DNA of 64,000 nt from Spirochaetales bacterium (GTDB taxonomy: Bacteria > Spirochaetota > Spirochaetia > DSM-2461), in NCBI GenBank assembly GCA_028533045.1, contig JAQQAP010000008.1:62001-126000 (forward strand). The letters run 5' to 3'. The notes under the pieces were generated by a model. The model worked only from the letters and a program-made list of their open reading frames with translations, searched no databases and was not told the origin of the DNA. Both the position numbers and the translations under genes were made by a program. Below, in pieces: positions 8,921-18,007 of this stretch. The stretch's first letter is position 1. Each line of letters starts with the position of its first letter.

Positions 8921-10528
8921 ATGAAAAAAACAGCAGTGATAAATGGCTTGATCGTAGATGGAACGGGAGAGCCCTCCTATAAAGGGAGCCTATTGATTGA
9001 AGGCGACCGTATAATTGGCCTTTATAAAGAGGGTGAAGCCCCTAATCTCGAGGAGCAAGCCGACCGTGTCATTGATGCCAAAGGGCAGGTGGTGGCTCCG
9101 GGTTTTATCGATTCCCACAGTCACAGTGACCTGAAAATCCTTCTCCAGCCCCTACTTGAATTAAAACTCAGGCAAGGAATTACCACGGAGGTGTTAGGAC
9201 AGGACGGGGTGGCTATGGCTCCTTTGCCCAAGAAACACATTGCCGACTGGCGCAAGAACATCGGCGGGCTGGATGGTGATAGTGACGATATCGATTGGAA
9301 CTACCGTAGCGTTGAGGGCTATTTGGACCTGATTAGAGGGAGCGGGAGTTCAAGTAACTCGGCCTATTTGGTTCCCCACGGTAATGTGCGGCTTTCGGTA
9401 ATGGGCTTTTCCGAGAAAAAAGCCTCTTCCAGAGAAACCGCCCAAATGTGTCATGAAGTGCGAAAGGCCATGGACGCCGGTTGTGTGGGACTTTCGTCGG
9501 GGCTCATTTACATTCCCTGCGCCTATGGAAACAAGGAAGAGCTCATCGAGATGTGTAAAGTCGTCGCCGAGTATGACGGAATCTTTGTTGTTCATCAGAG
9601 AAGTGAGGCTAATCAGATACTGCTATCCATGGACGAGATTATTGATATTGGCCGGGAAAGCGGTGTTCGGGTCCATTTTTCCCACTTTAAAGTGTGTGGA
9701 AAGAATAACTGGCATAAGGCGGATCAAGTACTCGCCAAAATTGACAGTGCCAGGCTGGAGGGTATCAAAGTTACTTTTGATATGTATCCCTATACGGCGG
9801 GCAGCACCATGTTAAGCGCCCTCTTGCCTCCCTGGGCTCATGTGGGAGGGGCAAGCGAAATGCTGGAGCGTCTCAGAACTCCCGAGATTCGGGAGAAAAT
9901 CCGTGAAGCCATTCAGGAAAAGAATTGTGAGTGGGATAACTTTGTTGAGTTTGCCGGGTTTGACGGAATCTTTATTACCAGCGTTGTTTCTGAGAAGAAT
10001 CAATATACCGTAGGGAAAAGTCTATCCGAAATTGGAGAGGCGATAGACAAGGATCCCATGGATGTGCTTTTTGATTTACTCCTGGACGAAGAGAATCGTG
10101 TGGGAATGATAGATTATTACGGCAGTGAAGAACACCTGGAGATGTTCTGTCAGCGGGAGGAGATGTCTGTCTGTACCGATGGACTGCTGGGAGGAAAAGT
10201 TCATCCTCGAGCCTATGGGGCTTTCCCACGGGTTATTTCTCAATATGTCCGTTCCCGAAAAATCCTCTCCCTGGAAGAAGCCATAAAAAGAATGACCGGA
10301 AACCCTGCCCGAAATTTTCAGTTGGTAGACCGGGGGAACTTAAGAAAAGGGTATTATGCGGATATAGTCATTTTTGATAGGGAAAGCTTTACCGATAAGG
10401 GTAACTATGTCGATCCCGCCCATTTTCCCACAGGGTTAAATTATGTGATGGTTAATGGAAGCCTTGTTTTTGACGGGGAAAAATACTTTGCAGAGAAGCA
10501 GGGGCGTTTTCTTTCAAGGGGAGAGTAG
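8921..10528 (+). CDS. N-acyl-D-amino-acid deacylase (D-aminoacylase family)
   Basis: A 535-residue amidohydrolase-superfamily enzyme. The N-terminal beta-sandwich strand pattern leads into GFIDSHSHSD (about residues 62-71), the metal-binding HxH of the family. QGITTEVLGQDG, CVGLSSGLIY, the metal-site HFSHFKV region and the late ARNFQLVDRGNLRKGYYADIV segment, typical of D-aminoacylases and dihydropyrimidinase relatives, are also present. It probably releases free D-amino acids from N-acyl forms. It starts ten bases after the ygeY-like gene. With DpaL, which handles D- and L-diaminopropionate, it suggests a pathway for modified or D-amino acids, perhaps from cell-wall or antibiotic material (inference). 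Confidence 0.87.
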   Translation: MKKTAVINGLIVDGTGEPSYKGSLLIEGDRIIGLYKEGEAPNLEEQADRVIDAKGQVVAPGFIDSHSHSDLKILLQPLLELKLRQGITTEVLGQDGVAMAPLPKKHIADWRKNIGGLDGDSDDIDWNYRSVEGYLDLIRGSGSSSNSAYLVPHGNVRLSVMGFSEKKASSRETAQMCHEVRKAMDAGCVGLSSGLIYIPCAYGNKEELIEMCKVVAEYDGIFVVHQRSEANQILLSMDEIIDIGRESGVRVHFSHFKVCGKNNWHKADQVLAKIDSARLEGIKVTFDMYPYTAGSTMLSALLPPWAHVGGASEMLERLRTPEIREKIREAIQEKNCEWDNFVEFAGFDGIFITSVVSEKNQYTVGKSLSEIGEAIDKDPMDVLFDLLLDEENRVGMIDYYGSEEHLEMFCQREEMSVCTDGLLGGKVHPRAYGAFPRVISQYVRSRKILSLEEAIKRMTGNPARNFQLVDRGNLRKGYYADIVIFDRESFTDKGNYVDPAHFPTGLNYVMVNGSLVFDGEKYFAEKQGRFLSRGE

Positions 10529-10537
10529 AAGTTAGCA

Positions 10538-11080
10538 ATGTTTAGTTTAGGAAGCAGGATTAAAGAAAAAAGAGTCGCCCTGGGGATGAGCCAAAAAACT
10601 CTCGCTGATTTAACCGATTTAACTCCCGGGTTCCTTAGTCAGGTAGAGCGGGATTTAACGGAGCCGTCCATTACGTCCCTAAGAAAGATATCCAAGGCAT
10701 TAAATGTGGCTATCTTCTATTTTCTTATGAATGATGAGGAAAAGAAGGTCGTTGTAAAAAAAGAGGAGAGACAGGTTTTGAAGTTTCCCGATTCCCATAT
10801 GTCATGGGAACTTCTCTCTCCCGATCTTAACCGTCAGATGGAGATGCTCATGGGGGAATTGGAGCCGGGAGCCATGACTTGTGAAGATCCGCTCCCCCAT
10901 CCCGGGGAAGAAGTGACTTACGTTCAGAAAGGAACTATGTGGATAAAAGTCGGAGAGGATGAGTATACCTTGAACGAAGGGGATACTATTTATTACCAGG
11001 GAAATATTCCCCATCAAATAAAGAACACGGGCCATGACATGTTAGTTTTTATAACGACTATTACGCCGCCCCTCTTTTAA
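10538..11080 (+). CDS. XRE-family regulator with C-terminal cupin
   Basis: A 180-residue protein with an N-terminal helix-turn-helix (about residues 5-62; GMSQKTLADLTDLTPGFLSQVERD) and a C-terminal cupin barrel (about 105-178; HPGEEVTYVQKG and NIPHQIKNTG). This architecture senses a small ligand and usually controls adjacent catabolic genes. It is the last gene of the dpaL run, ten bases after the D-aminoacylase, so it is probably the local regulator. Its stop overlaps by four bases the stop of the convergent asparaginase gene. Confidence 0.9.
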   Translation: MFSLGSRIKEKRVALGMSQKTLADLTDLTPGFLSQVERDLTEPSITSLRKISKALNVAIFYFLMNDEEKKVVVKKEERQVLKFPDSHMSWELLSPDLNRQMEMLMGELEPGAMTCEDPLPHPGEEVTYVQKGTMWIKVGEDEYTLNEGDTIYYQGNIPHQIKNTGHDMLVFITTITPPLF

Positions 11081-11565
11081 ATCTCTTCGAAGATCCCTTT
11101 TTCCCTGTTTTTTCTGACATGTCCCGCTTCAAAAATGCGACCGTTCATAGCAATATGAACCCCTTGGGGCATGAGCTGAACCGCATTCAGGGCGCAGCCA
11201 AAGTTAAAAAGGGCGTCCGATTTCCGAATGGGGTAGGGGATCATAGCGCCGGTGATTATTATGGTTTTATCCTTAATCTCCCGGGCCAATTTTTCCGCTG
11301 TTTGTGTCATCGTATCGGTGCCGTGAATTATGACAATGCGTTTTTCCGGACAACTTTTGCAGGAGGCAAGAATTTGCTCCCGATCCTCATCACTCATATC
11401 CAGGCTGTCTTTAAGCTGATTGGCTTCAAGCTCAACGGGAAGGGTACATCGGCTGTACTCCAAAATCTCCCTTAGGTGGGAATCCTTGAAGGTAAGGGCC
11501 CCGGCCAGTTCGTCGTAGTGTTTATCGAATGTCCCGCCTGTCATTATGATGCGTATTTTGTCCAT
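11077..11565 (-). CDS. Short asparaginase-domain protein
   Basis: About 162 residues corresponding only to the N-terminal half of L-asparaginase. The nucleophile loop is MTGGTFDK and the second catalytic block is IHGTDTMTQTA, but the C-terminal domain of the ~330-residue enzymes is absent. Stand-alone proteins of this size occur in many bacteria, so it is probably not a truncation. The frame is open upstream, but homology begins at MDKIRIIMTGG, so ATG at 11565 is chosen; ATG at 11574 is also possible. Hydrolysis of asparagine is plausible but unproven for this short class. Confidence 0.8.
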   Translation of the reverse strand: MDKIRIIMTGGTFDKHYDELAGALTFKDSHLREILEYSRCTLPVELEANQLKDSLDMSDEDREQILASCKSCPEKRIVIIHGTDTMTQTAEKLAREIKDKTIIITGAMIPYPIRKSDALFNFGCALNAVQLMPQGVHIAMNGRIFEAGHVRKNREKGIFEEI

Positions 11566-11614
11566 ACGCATCATATAACAGATAATATGACCTTTTGACA
11601 AGCGGGTTTTGGGA

Positions 11615-12109
11615 CTAGTACCAGCTATATTTGTTAAACTCATCCTCTTCATTGGCCAGGCCAAAGAGGTAGCGGGTCTGGTTAATGGCGTTGTCTTCGG
11701 AGAATTCCAGATTATCCTTGTGACCGTCCAGTCCCCAGGTTCCGCGGCAGTAGGCTACCTGCTTTTTGCTGACGTAGTCGGAGTAGACAATATCGATGAT
11801 GGTTACCAGTTTTTCCTCTTCCACATCGTATTCGGCCAGGAGGATTTCCTCTGTTGCCTGTGCGTTGGCGAGTCTTTCATCTCCCTCGTTCAGGAGGGTA
11901 AGGCCAGCCTGGTCCATAACGGCTTCCAGTCCTTCAACCAGTTCAATTTCTTCCGGTGTGTTTTCGCTTAATTCGGTGATGTAGACATATTCGTATTCAC
12001 CCAGCTCTTCCGCTGCATAGACGGTTCTTTCGCTCTTTGTGATACATCCGCTTAACATAAGTGACGCTACCAGGGCGCCCAAAACTATTTTTGTACTTTT
12101 GTGTTTCAT
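11615..12109 (-). CDS. Lipoprotein of unknown function
   Basis: About 164 residues. The N terminus (MKHKSTK, then a hydrophobic stretch ending LMLSGC) is a clear lipoprotein signal with lipobox LSGC, which fixes the start at ATG 12109 rather than the longer open frame. The mature part is acidic and I recognise no domain. It precedes the short asparaginase gene by about 50 bases on the same strand. AT-rich sequence with repeated A/T tracts upstream probably holds the promoter. Confidence 0.72.
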   Translation of the reverse strand: MKHKSTKIVLGALVASLMLSGCITKSERTVYAAEELGEYEYVYITELSENTPEEIELVEGLEAVMDQAGLTLLNEGDERLANAQATEEILLAEYDVEEEKLVTIIDIVYSDYVSKKQVAYCRGTWGLDGHKDNLEFSEDNAINQTRYLFGLANEEDEFNKYSWY

Positions 12110-12207
12110 GCTTCTAATATAAGAACAAACAGTGTATTCGTCAAGCAAACAATGCATAAACAACACATAAAGTGTAATTGAATACAAAAATGAAGCGAAG
12201 ACAAAAA

Positions 12208-12232
12208 AAAGACCGGCATTTCACCGGTCTTT
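12208..12232 (-). terminator. Intrinsic terminator of pyk
   Basis: A 9-bp stem (AAAGACCGG / CCGGTCTTT) with a 7-base loop, followed on the minus strand by a run of eight T. It lies 21 bases after the pyk stop. Confidence 0.9.
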
Positions 12233-12252
12233 ATTTATCTTAGGGGGTAACC

Positions 12253-13668
12253 TTATTCTCTACCGCCCAGGAACTGTCCCGCTTCACCGACTTCGAGGAA
12301 GTTGGTCACGTTTGAGTTTTTAGGAGAGGAACCTACCATAAGAATGAGATCGCTCTCTTTGATCTGGTTTTCTTTAAGAAGAATCTTGATGGATTCGGAA
12401 ACCATCTGGTCCAGGCTGTCCATCTGGTCCAGGTGGAAGGCCTCAATACCGTAGCTAAGAGCCATCTGGCGCATTACGGTGGGGTTGGGAGAAAGAGCCA
12501 GTACGGGGATGGCGCCTCGGTAGGCGGAAATCAACTGGGCGGTTCTTCCTGAATCGGTCTGAATGATGATGGCCTGTACATTAAGAGTCTTGGCCAATTT
12601 AACCGCGTTTTTACTCATGTGAAAACGGGTGGGGTTCATTTCGATCAGATCGTCTACTTTAAGACGGGGCGCCATGCTGTTTTCCATTTTTCCCGCAATA
12701 GCCGCCATGGTCTGTACCGCTTCCAGAGCATAATCTCCGTAGGCTGTTTCACCGGAAAGCATTACCGCATCGGTACCGTCCATTACGGCGTTGGCTACAT
12801 CGCTTACCTCGGCCCGGGTGGGACGGGGGTTTTCAATCATGGTGTGGAGCATCTGGGTGGCGGTGATTACAGCCTTCCGTCGCTGTACACACTTCTTGAT
12901 GAGTGATTTTTGCATGATGGGCACTTCTTCGGCGGGAAGTTCGATACCCAGGTCTCCTCGGGCTACCATTACACCGTGACAATGGTCGAGGATCTCATCT
13001 ATGTTGTTAACACCTTCCATATTTTCAATCTTGGAGATGATTTTGATGGAGCTGTCATACTGGTCAAGAATGTCCTGTACTTCTTTAAGGTCTTCCTTGT
13101 TTCTAACAAAGGAGTGGGCTATATAGTCAATCTTCTTTTCACAGGCGAAGTGAATGTATCTTTTATCCTTTTCCGTAAGGGCGGGTAGGGGGATAGACTT
13201 GTTAGGTACGTTAACGCTTTTTTTGTTTTTGATAACACCGCTATTATTGATAACGCACTTTACTGTGGTTCCCTTGACTTCTACGGCTGTCATGGAGAGC
13301 TCACCGTCGTCAATAAGGACATCGGTATCTTTGTCCATCACTTCGTGAAACTTGTCATAGCTTACAAAGAAGTGGGGCTTGTCGAGGCTTTCACCCCGGG
13401 GGATGATGTATACTTCATCTCCTTCTTTAACCTCAAGGGCATCGGTCATGTCGATGGTTCGGACTTCCGGTCCCTTGGTGTCTACAAGAATGGCGGCCTT
13501 GTCAGTTACTTCTCTAATCCGATCAACAATGCCGGATGTTTCTTCCGGTTCCTGGTGAGCCGTATTCAGTCGGAAAGTCGAGGCGCCCGCTTCATAGAGG
13601 CTTTTAATAAATTCCGTATCGTTCTGCCTTCCTATTGTGGCAACGATTTTGGTTCTGGTTCTTTTCAT
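12253..13668 (-). CDS. pyk: Pyruvate kinase
   Basis: A 471-residue pyruvate kinase converting phosphoenolpyruvate and ADP to pyruvate and ATP. Visible are TKIVATIGR at the N terminus, DTKGPEVRT, the catalytic-region MVARGDLGIELP and TATQMLHTMIENPRPTRAEVSDVANAV (conserved block about 275-300). The substrate loop reads RLNTAH instead of the common RLNFSH, a variant I associate with Bacteroidetes/spirochaete-type enzymes. The C-terminal domain is complete without a PEP-utiliser extension. It is a single-gene unit with its own terminator; the ~130 bases upstream hold A/T-rich promoter-like sequence. Confidence 0.97.
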   Translation of the reverse strand: MKRTRTKIVATIGRQNDTEFIKSLYEAGASTFRLNTAHQEPEETSGIVDRIREVTDKAAILVDTKGPEVRTIDMTDALEVKEGDEVYIIPRGESLDKPHFFVSYDKFHEVMDKDTDVLIDDGELSMTAVEVKGTTVKCVINNSGVIKNKKSVNVPNKSIPLPALTEKDKRYIHFACEKKIDYIAHSFVRNKEDLKEVQDILDQYDSSIKIISKIENMEGVNNIDEILDHCHGVMVARGDLGIELPAEEVPIMQKSLIKKCVQRRKAVITATQMLHTMIENPRPTRAEVSDVANAVMDGTDAVMLSGETAYGDYALEAVQTMAAIAGKMENSMAPRLKVDDLIEMNPTRFHMSKNAVKLAKTLNVQAIIIQTDSGRTAQLISAYRGAIPVLALSPNPTVMRQMALSYGIEAFHLDQMDSLDQMVSESIKILLKENQIKESDLILMVGSSPKNSNVTNFLEVGEAGQFLGGRE

Positions 13669-13800
13669 AGTTTACCTTTCTTATATTTCTATCTTATAGG
13701 TCTAGCTTAAACAAGATGAGGGTCCCCGTCAATTCGAGGGATAGAAATTTATCGATTTTCGTTGAATCTTAAATGAGGTAATTATCATTTTTACAAGTAT

Positions 13801-14469
13801 TTAGTTTTCTATGAGTTCCACAACCATGGTATTCTGTTTGCCCAGTCCGACCACTCCGGAAAATTTGAGCATTACCGGCAAGTCATCCTTGCTGTACCAA
13901 AAACGAATTTTAGGAATGACCGGGGCCAGGACACGCATAATTCCGGAAAATTCCGGATTTAGACCCAATAGGTAAGCTTCGTACTCTTTGCCCTCGATCT
14001 TTATGGTTTCTTCCCCCTCCATTTCTACGCGGAATTTCATGTCCCCCGTTATGTTCCGATCTCCGGCTACAAAATAGAGGTACTTGTCTTCCGGTTCTTC
14101 AAAGGGATAGAAACGAAGAAGAAAAAAGAGGTCTCCCAGCTCTATGACGGGTATGAGGGTGCCATCGTTTTCAGGGTGTTTCCGAATCTCCAGCTTGTCC
14201 GTGTATTCCCGCTCATCGGTGAAGTTGTGACGAGTTTGAGCTGTTGGCAACAGCTCGGGGAGGAGAAAGTCCGTTTCCGTAAGACTTTCCGATGAGGCGT
14301 AGGTAATGGTGTACCAGGAGCGGTCTCCTTCTTTGTGTAGAGCCGTTTTGGCCGTATCGTATTCTATGTGCTTTCCGCCGATAGTACGTTTATATCTGTG
14401 GATTTCCGTTTCGCCAAAGAGGTGGAAGTTGATTAATAGGAGGGGTATGAGTAAATAGGTCGACTTCAT
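13801..14469 (-). CDS. Exported protein, DUF3108-like
   Basis: A 222-residue protein with a signal peptide (charged start, hydrophobic core, cleavage near residue 20 after LFG). The rest is beta-rich and ends with FWYSKDDLPVMLKFSG, resembling the tail of DUF3108 periplasmic proteins, which read as a conversion-and-unit style beta barrel. No catalytic motif is visible. It is a monocistronic gene divergent from sua5, separated by about 127 bases. Confidence 0.65.
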   Translation of the reverse strand: MKSTYLLIPLLLINFHLFGETEIHRYKRTIGGKHIEYDTAKTALHKEGDRSWYTITYASSESLTETDFLLPELLPTAQTRHNFTDEREYTDKLEIRKHPENDGTLIPVIELGDLFFLLRFYPFEEPEDKYLYFVAGDRNITGDMKFRVEMEGEETIKIEGKEYEAYLLGLNPEFSGIMRVLAPVIPKIRFWYSKDDLPVMLKFSGVVGLGKQNTMVVELIEN

Positions 14470-14596
14470 AGTGAGTCAGTATAAACCGCCCGGGGGCAAT
14501 TGGGAATTTAATTTTTTGTAATGTTTGGGGGGAGGTTGGTCTCAACGTGTATAAGGGTTACTTTCTATGCCCTATTCCTGATATAATCCCGTCGTA

Positions 14597-15565
14597 ATGA
14601 TTGTTGATAACAGTGAAGAAAATATACGCCGTGGGGCGGAAATAATAAAAGAGGGCGGACTGGTCGCCTTTCCCACCGAGACCGTTTACGGGTTGGGCGG
14701 AAATTCTCTGGATGCCCGGTCGGTGGCAAAAATCTTTGAGGCAAAGAGACGACCCAGTTTTGACCCTCTCATAACCCATATTGCCGATTTTGAGGCTCTG
14801 GACAGGCTGGCCGACATCAAGGACAGGAGAGTCTATGATGTGGTGGAAAAGCTCTGGCCCGGTGCTTTGACAATTATCGTACCCAAGCGCGAGATTATCC
14901 CCGATCTGGTTACTTCCGGGCTGGATACTATGGCGATCCGCATGCCCGACCACCCTACGGCGCTTGAGCTGATTCGTCTCTCCACAGGGGCGGTTGCGGC
15001 CCCCAGTGCGAATCCTTTTGGCTATTTGAGCCCCACCCGGGCGGCCCATGTGGAAGCCTCATTGGGGGATAGGATCGATCTGGTTCTTGATGGGGGCGAG
15101 TGCCGGGTGGGTGTTGAGTCCACCGTGCTTGATATGACCCGTGATATTCCCACTGTATTGCGACCGGGCGGGATAGATGTGGAGACGCTCCGTGAGCTTT
15201 TGGGTGATGTGGATGTGCTGGACCGGACCAGCAAGACTCCCAAGGCGCCGGGGCAGCTTCCCATGCACTATTCTCCCCGCAAAGCGCTCCATATTGTCAA
15301 TTCTCCCGGGGATGTACCGGGAGACAGACTGATTCGGAAGCAATCGGCCTTTCTTTCTTTTAGAGGCGAAGGGGATTTGACTTCCTTTGGAACGGTGGAG
15401 GTGCTTTCTGCCAAAGGGGACTACCTGGAAGCGGCCTCCCGGCTTTTTGCCGCACTGCACAGGCTGGATGAAAGCGGAGCCGATGTGATTTATGCGGAAG
15501 CGGTTCCCTCTGTCGGCTTGGGGGCTGCCGTGATGGATCGCATTTATAAGGCTTCGGAAAAATAA
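14597..15565 (+). CDS. L-threonylcarbamoyladenylate synthase (Sua5/YrdC type)
   Basis: A 322-residue enzyme making threonylcarbamoyl-AMP for the universal t6A37 modification of ANN-decoding tRNAs. The N-terminal YrdC domain shows GGLVAFPTETVYGLGGNS (about 21-38), KRRPSFDPL and the SANPFG segment. The C-terminal Sua5 domain (about 215-322, starting near APGQLPMHYSP) makes it the long Sua5 form rather than TsaC. The start ATG is at 14597; no strong ribosome-binding site is visible. Confidence 0.95.
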   Translation: MIVDNSEENIRRGAEIIKEGGLVAFPTETVYGLGGNSLDARSVAKIFEAKRRPSFDPLITHIADFEALDRLADIKDRRVYDVVEKLWPGALTIIVPKREIIPDLVTSGLDTMAIRMPDHPTALELIRLSTGAVAAPSANPFGYLSPTRAAHVEASLGDRIDLVLDGGECRVGVESTVLDMTRDIPTVLRPGGIDVETLRELLGDVDVLDRTSKTPKAPGQLPMHYSPRKALHIVNSPGDVPGDRLIRKQSAFLSFRGEGDLTSFGTVEVLSAKGDYLEAASRLFAALHRLDESGADVIYAEAVPSVGLGAAVMDRIYKASEK

Positions 15566-15662
15566 CATTTTTCCGGTTAATTCGATAAAAAACCAACTCT
15601 TTCTTGAAAATCGCCCTCCCGGTGCTTAAGCTTTTATGTACCATACTTTGCGGGAGAGTTAC

Positions 15663-17612
15663 ATGAAACTGCGTGACCTGAAAATCGGTACCAAATTAAT
15701 CGGAAGCTTTGTCATTCTGCTGGGTTTTATGCTGGCCATTGGTTTTTACTGTCTTATTAGTCTGAACGATGTGAAGAGGGCAGGGGAAGAGATCAATGGT
15801 ATTACCGAAGCCCAGTACATGTTAGCCCAGGCCCGGCAGGATAGTTTAAAACTGATTTATACCGCACTGCCTGTTCATGGCGAGAATACCCGCAGCGATC
15901 TGGCCGGGGCTATGGAATCGGCCGATGGAGTTTTGGACATGAACCGGAAAACCCGGCTTTATAGCTCTGAAGTGGAAGATACGGTGATGGAACTCCGCAA
16001 CGCTCAGGATGACTATTGGGAAGCCCTCGAGGGGATAGAGGATGCCAACCGGGTGATGGAAGAGCTTTTTTCAGCCATGGTTTTGGCGTCTCAAAATGTG
16101 GATGAACCTTTAAATGAGCTGGAGGGGTTCGTTGTGAATCTGACCGAGGAGGCTTTTCTAAGGGGGGACGCCGTTTTGGGCCGTCTTTTGCTTACCCAAA
16201 ATCTTGTCCATATTTACGATATGTCCGCCGCCTGGGAAAAAATGGACGGGATTATGCTGGCTTATATGGCTAATTCGACGGAAGATAATCTGGCTGCGGT
16301 TAATCGTCATCTGGACGGGATGGAAGGGTATTTTGACCGGGCTCTGGAAATCTTTACTACCGATACGGCCAAGGGGATTATCCGGGGTGTAAAGACCTCT
16401 TTTGTTCAGTATGAAGATGAGGTTAAGGCCTATGTCGCTGCTGTAGAAAGCAAGAATGGGGCTGTTGATATGGCTGTTTTGGCGGGCCAGCATTCGGCTC
16501 TCTATGGAACGGAGGCAAAGGCGGTTCTTGAGGGTGTTGTGGCAGTTACTTCCCGCCGGGCCGTACGCTATACCCTTGTTTTTACCTTTTGCGCCATGTT
16601 AATCAGTCTGTTTTTGGCTCTTATTATCACAAGGAATATAACAGTTGCCGTCGTTAAGAGCATGTCTTACGCCCAGTCTCTCGCGGAAGGGGACTTTTCT
16701 GTCTCCCTTGATGTTAAGCAGAACGATGAAATCGGAAAACTCGGCGACGCTTTAGAGGATATGGTAGAGAGGGTTCGCAAGGTTTTGGGCCATATTCAGC
16801 AGTCATCTATTCAGGTTACCGGGGCGAGCGGTCAGATCTCCGCTTCGGCCCAGGCTATTTCCGTGGGGGCCACAGAGCAGGCTTCCAGTATGGAAGAGGT
16901 TTCATCTTCTTTGGAAGAGCTGGGAAGCAGCATTCAGCAGAATGCGGAGAATGCGGATAAGTCCAACAGGGCATCGAAGGATACAGCGCTGGGCTCCCAG
17001 GAAGGGGTAGAGGCCGTTAGGGAAACTGTTGACGCCATGAAGGAAATTGGTGAGAGAATCAGCGTTATTGAAGATATTGCCCGGAATACCAATATGCTGG
17101 CCCTTAATGCGGCTATTGAAGCGGCTCGGGCGGGGGACGCAGGTAAAGGTTTTGCCGTGGTGGCCTCCGAAGTGCGCAAGCTGGCCGAATCGAGCGGTGC
17201 GGCAGCGAAAGATATTACGGAAATTACCAAAGAGAATATGATAAAAGCGGAACGGGCCCTGGAGAAAATTGAAGATATCGTTCCCTCCATGAATTTGGCG
17301 GCGGAACTGTCCGACGAGATTGCTTTGTCAAGCCAGGAACAGTCCAACGGGGCGGCCCAGATCAATCAGGCTGTTACGACCCTTGATCAGGTGGTTCAGC
17401 AGAATGCCGGAGCCAGTGAAGAGTTGGCCTCCATGTCTGAAGAGCTGGCTGCCCAGGCAGAAAGTATGAACCAGGCGGTGAGCTTTTTCCGATTGGGCGA
17501 TACACATTCCCATGGGGAGGACCGGGTAGAAATCGGGAATCTTGATGTGGGTGAAAAGGATGAACCCCTCATGTTGGCCGACGGGACTGACGGGGACTTT
17601 GAGGAATTTTAG
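15663..17612 (+). CDS. Methyl-accepting chemotaxis protein
   Basis: A 649-residue chemoreceptor. A TM1 at about residues 12-34, a periplasmic helical sensor of about 260 residues, TM2 near 300-322, a HAMP domain, and the cytoplasmic signalling coiled coil. The highly conserved hairpin is present ([15 protein letters not shown], then [13 protein letters not shown]). There is no C-terminal CheR-binding pentapeptide. The frame extends 27 bases further upstream, but GGGAGAG seven bases before the ATG at 15663 decides the start. It is a monocistronic gene followed by a strong terminator. The ligand is unknown. Confidence 0.95.
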   Translation: MKLRDLKIGTKLIGSFVILLGFMLAIGFYCLISLNDVKRAGEEINGITEAQYMLAQARQDSLKLIYTALPVHGENTRSDLAGAMESADGVLDMNRKTRLYSSEVEDTVMELRNAQDDYWEALEGIEDANRVMEELFSAMVLASQNVDEPLNELEGFVVNLTEEAFLRGDAVLGRLLLTQNLVHIYDMSAAWEKMDGIMLAYMANSTEDNLAAVNRHLDGMEGYFDRALEIFTTDTAKGIIRGVKTSFVQYEDEVKAYVAAVESKNGAVDMAVLAGQHSALYGTEAKAVLEGVVAVTSRRAVRYTLVFTFCAMLISLFLALIITRNITVAVVKSMSYAQSLAEGDFSVSLDVKQNDEIGKLGDALEDMVERVRKVLGHIQQSSIQVTGASGQISASAQAISVGATEQASSMEEVSSSLEELGSSIQQNAENADKSNRASKDTALGSQEGVEAVRETVDAMKEIGERISVIEDIARNTNMLALNAAIEAARAGDAGKGFAVVASEVRKLAESSGAAAKDITEITKENMIKAERALEKIEDIVPSMNLAAELSDEIALSSQEQSNGAAQINQAVTTLDQVVQQNAGASEELASMSEELAAQAESMNQAVSFFRLGDTHSHGEDRVEIGNLDVGEKDEPLMLADGTDGDFEEF

Positions 17613-17638
17613 TCTGTTTAACGGGGTGTAATAGAATG

Positions 17639-17672
17639 AGGGGCTGCTTCACATTGGGGAGCAGCCCCTTTT
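17639..17672 (+). terminator. Intrinsic terminator after the chemoreceptor
   Basis: A 10-bp perfect stem (AGGGGCTGCT / AGCAGCCCCT) followed by TTTT. It lies between convergent genes. Confidence 0.88.
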
Positions 17673-17677
17673 GGGTT

Positions 17678-17878
17678 TTAGGCGTTAAGAAATTTTGACT
17701 TTTTCTCTTCCAGTGCAACACCTACCTGGTCGAAGTCTATGGGTTTGTAGCCCTTGGATGAGATGGCTTCGCAAAGGGTTTCCCATTGGTCATGGCCCCA
17801 GGCTCCGTTGTTCTTTTTCACGAAGTTCATCAGTATGGAGGTTTTTTTTAATTTGGCGAGGTTTTCCTGCGCTGTCAT
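17678..17878 (-). CDS. Small Nif11-like protein (66 aa)
   Basis: A 66-residue cytoplasmic protein starting at ATG 17878, preceded by AAAGGAG. The open frame continues upstream, but that part looks non-coding and lacks a ribosome-binding site. The core (LCEAISSKGYKPIDFD) resembles the corresponding block of the nif-cluster protein at 46725 (IMAAISEKGYNFKKIDFD) and the general Nif11 pattern. Function is unknown; Nif11 relatives are nif-cluster small proteins or leader peptides. There is no tail here that would suggest a processed peptide. It is convergent with the chemoreceptor gene. Confidence 0.6.
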   Translation of the reverse strand: MTAQENLAKLKKTSILMNFVKKNNGAWGHDQWETLCEAISSKGYKPIDFDQVGVALEEKKSKFLNA

Positions 17879-18007
17879 AGTGACTCTCCTTTGTCTCTGT
17901 CTTGGATATTTAGAACAAATTTTAATCATTTTTAGGCAAAAGGCAAACTTTTCCGATGTTTTTTTGTGGAGCTTCCCATAGGGGCTTATTTTTATTAGAG
18001 TGGCTTT

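Noticed and set aside
11077-11565. The short asparaginase as a broken gene
   Set aside because: No remnant of the second domain is found in any frame downstream, and stand-alone proteins of this length are common.
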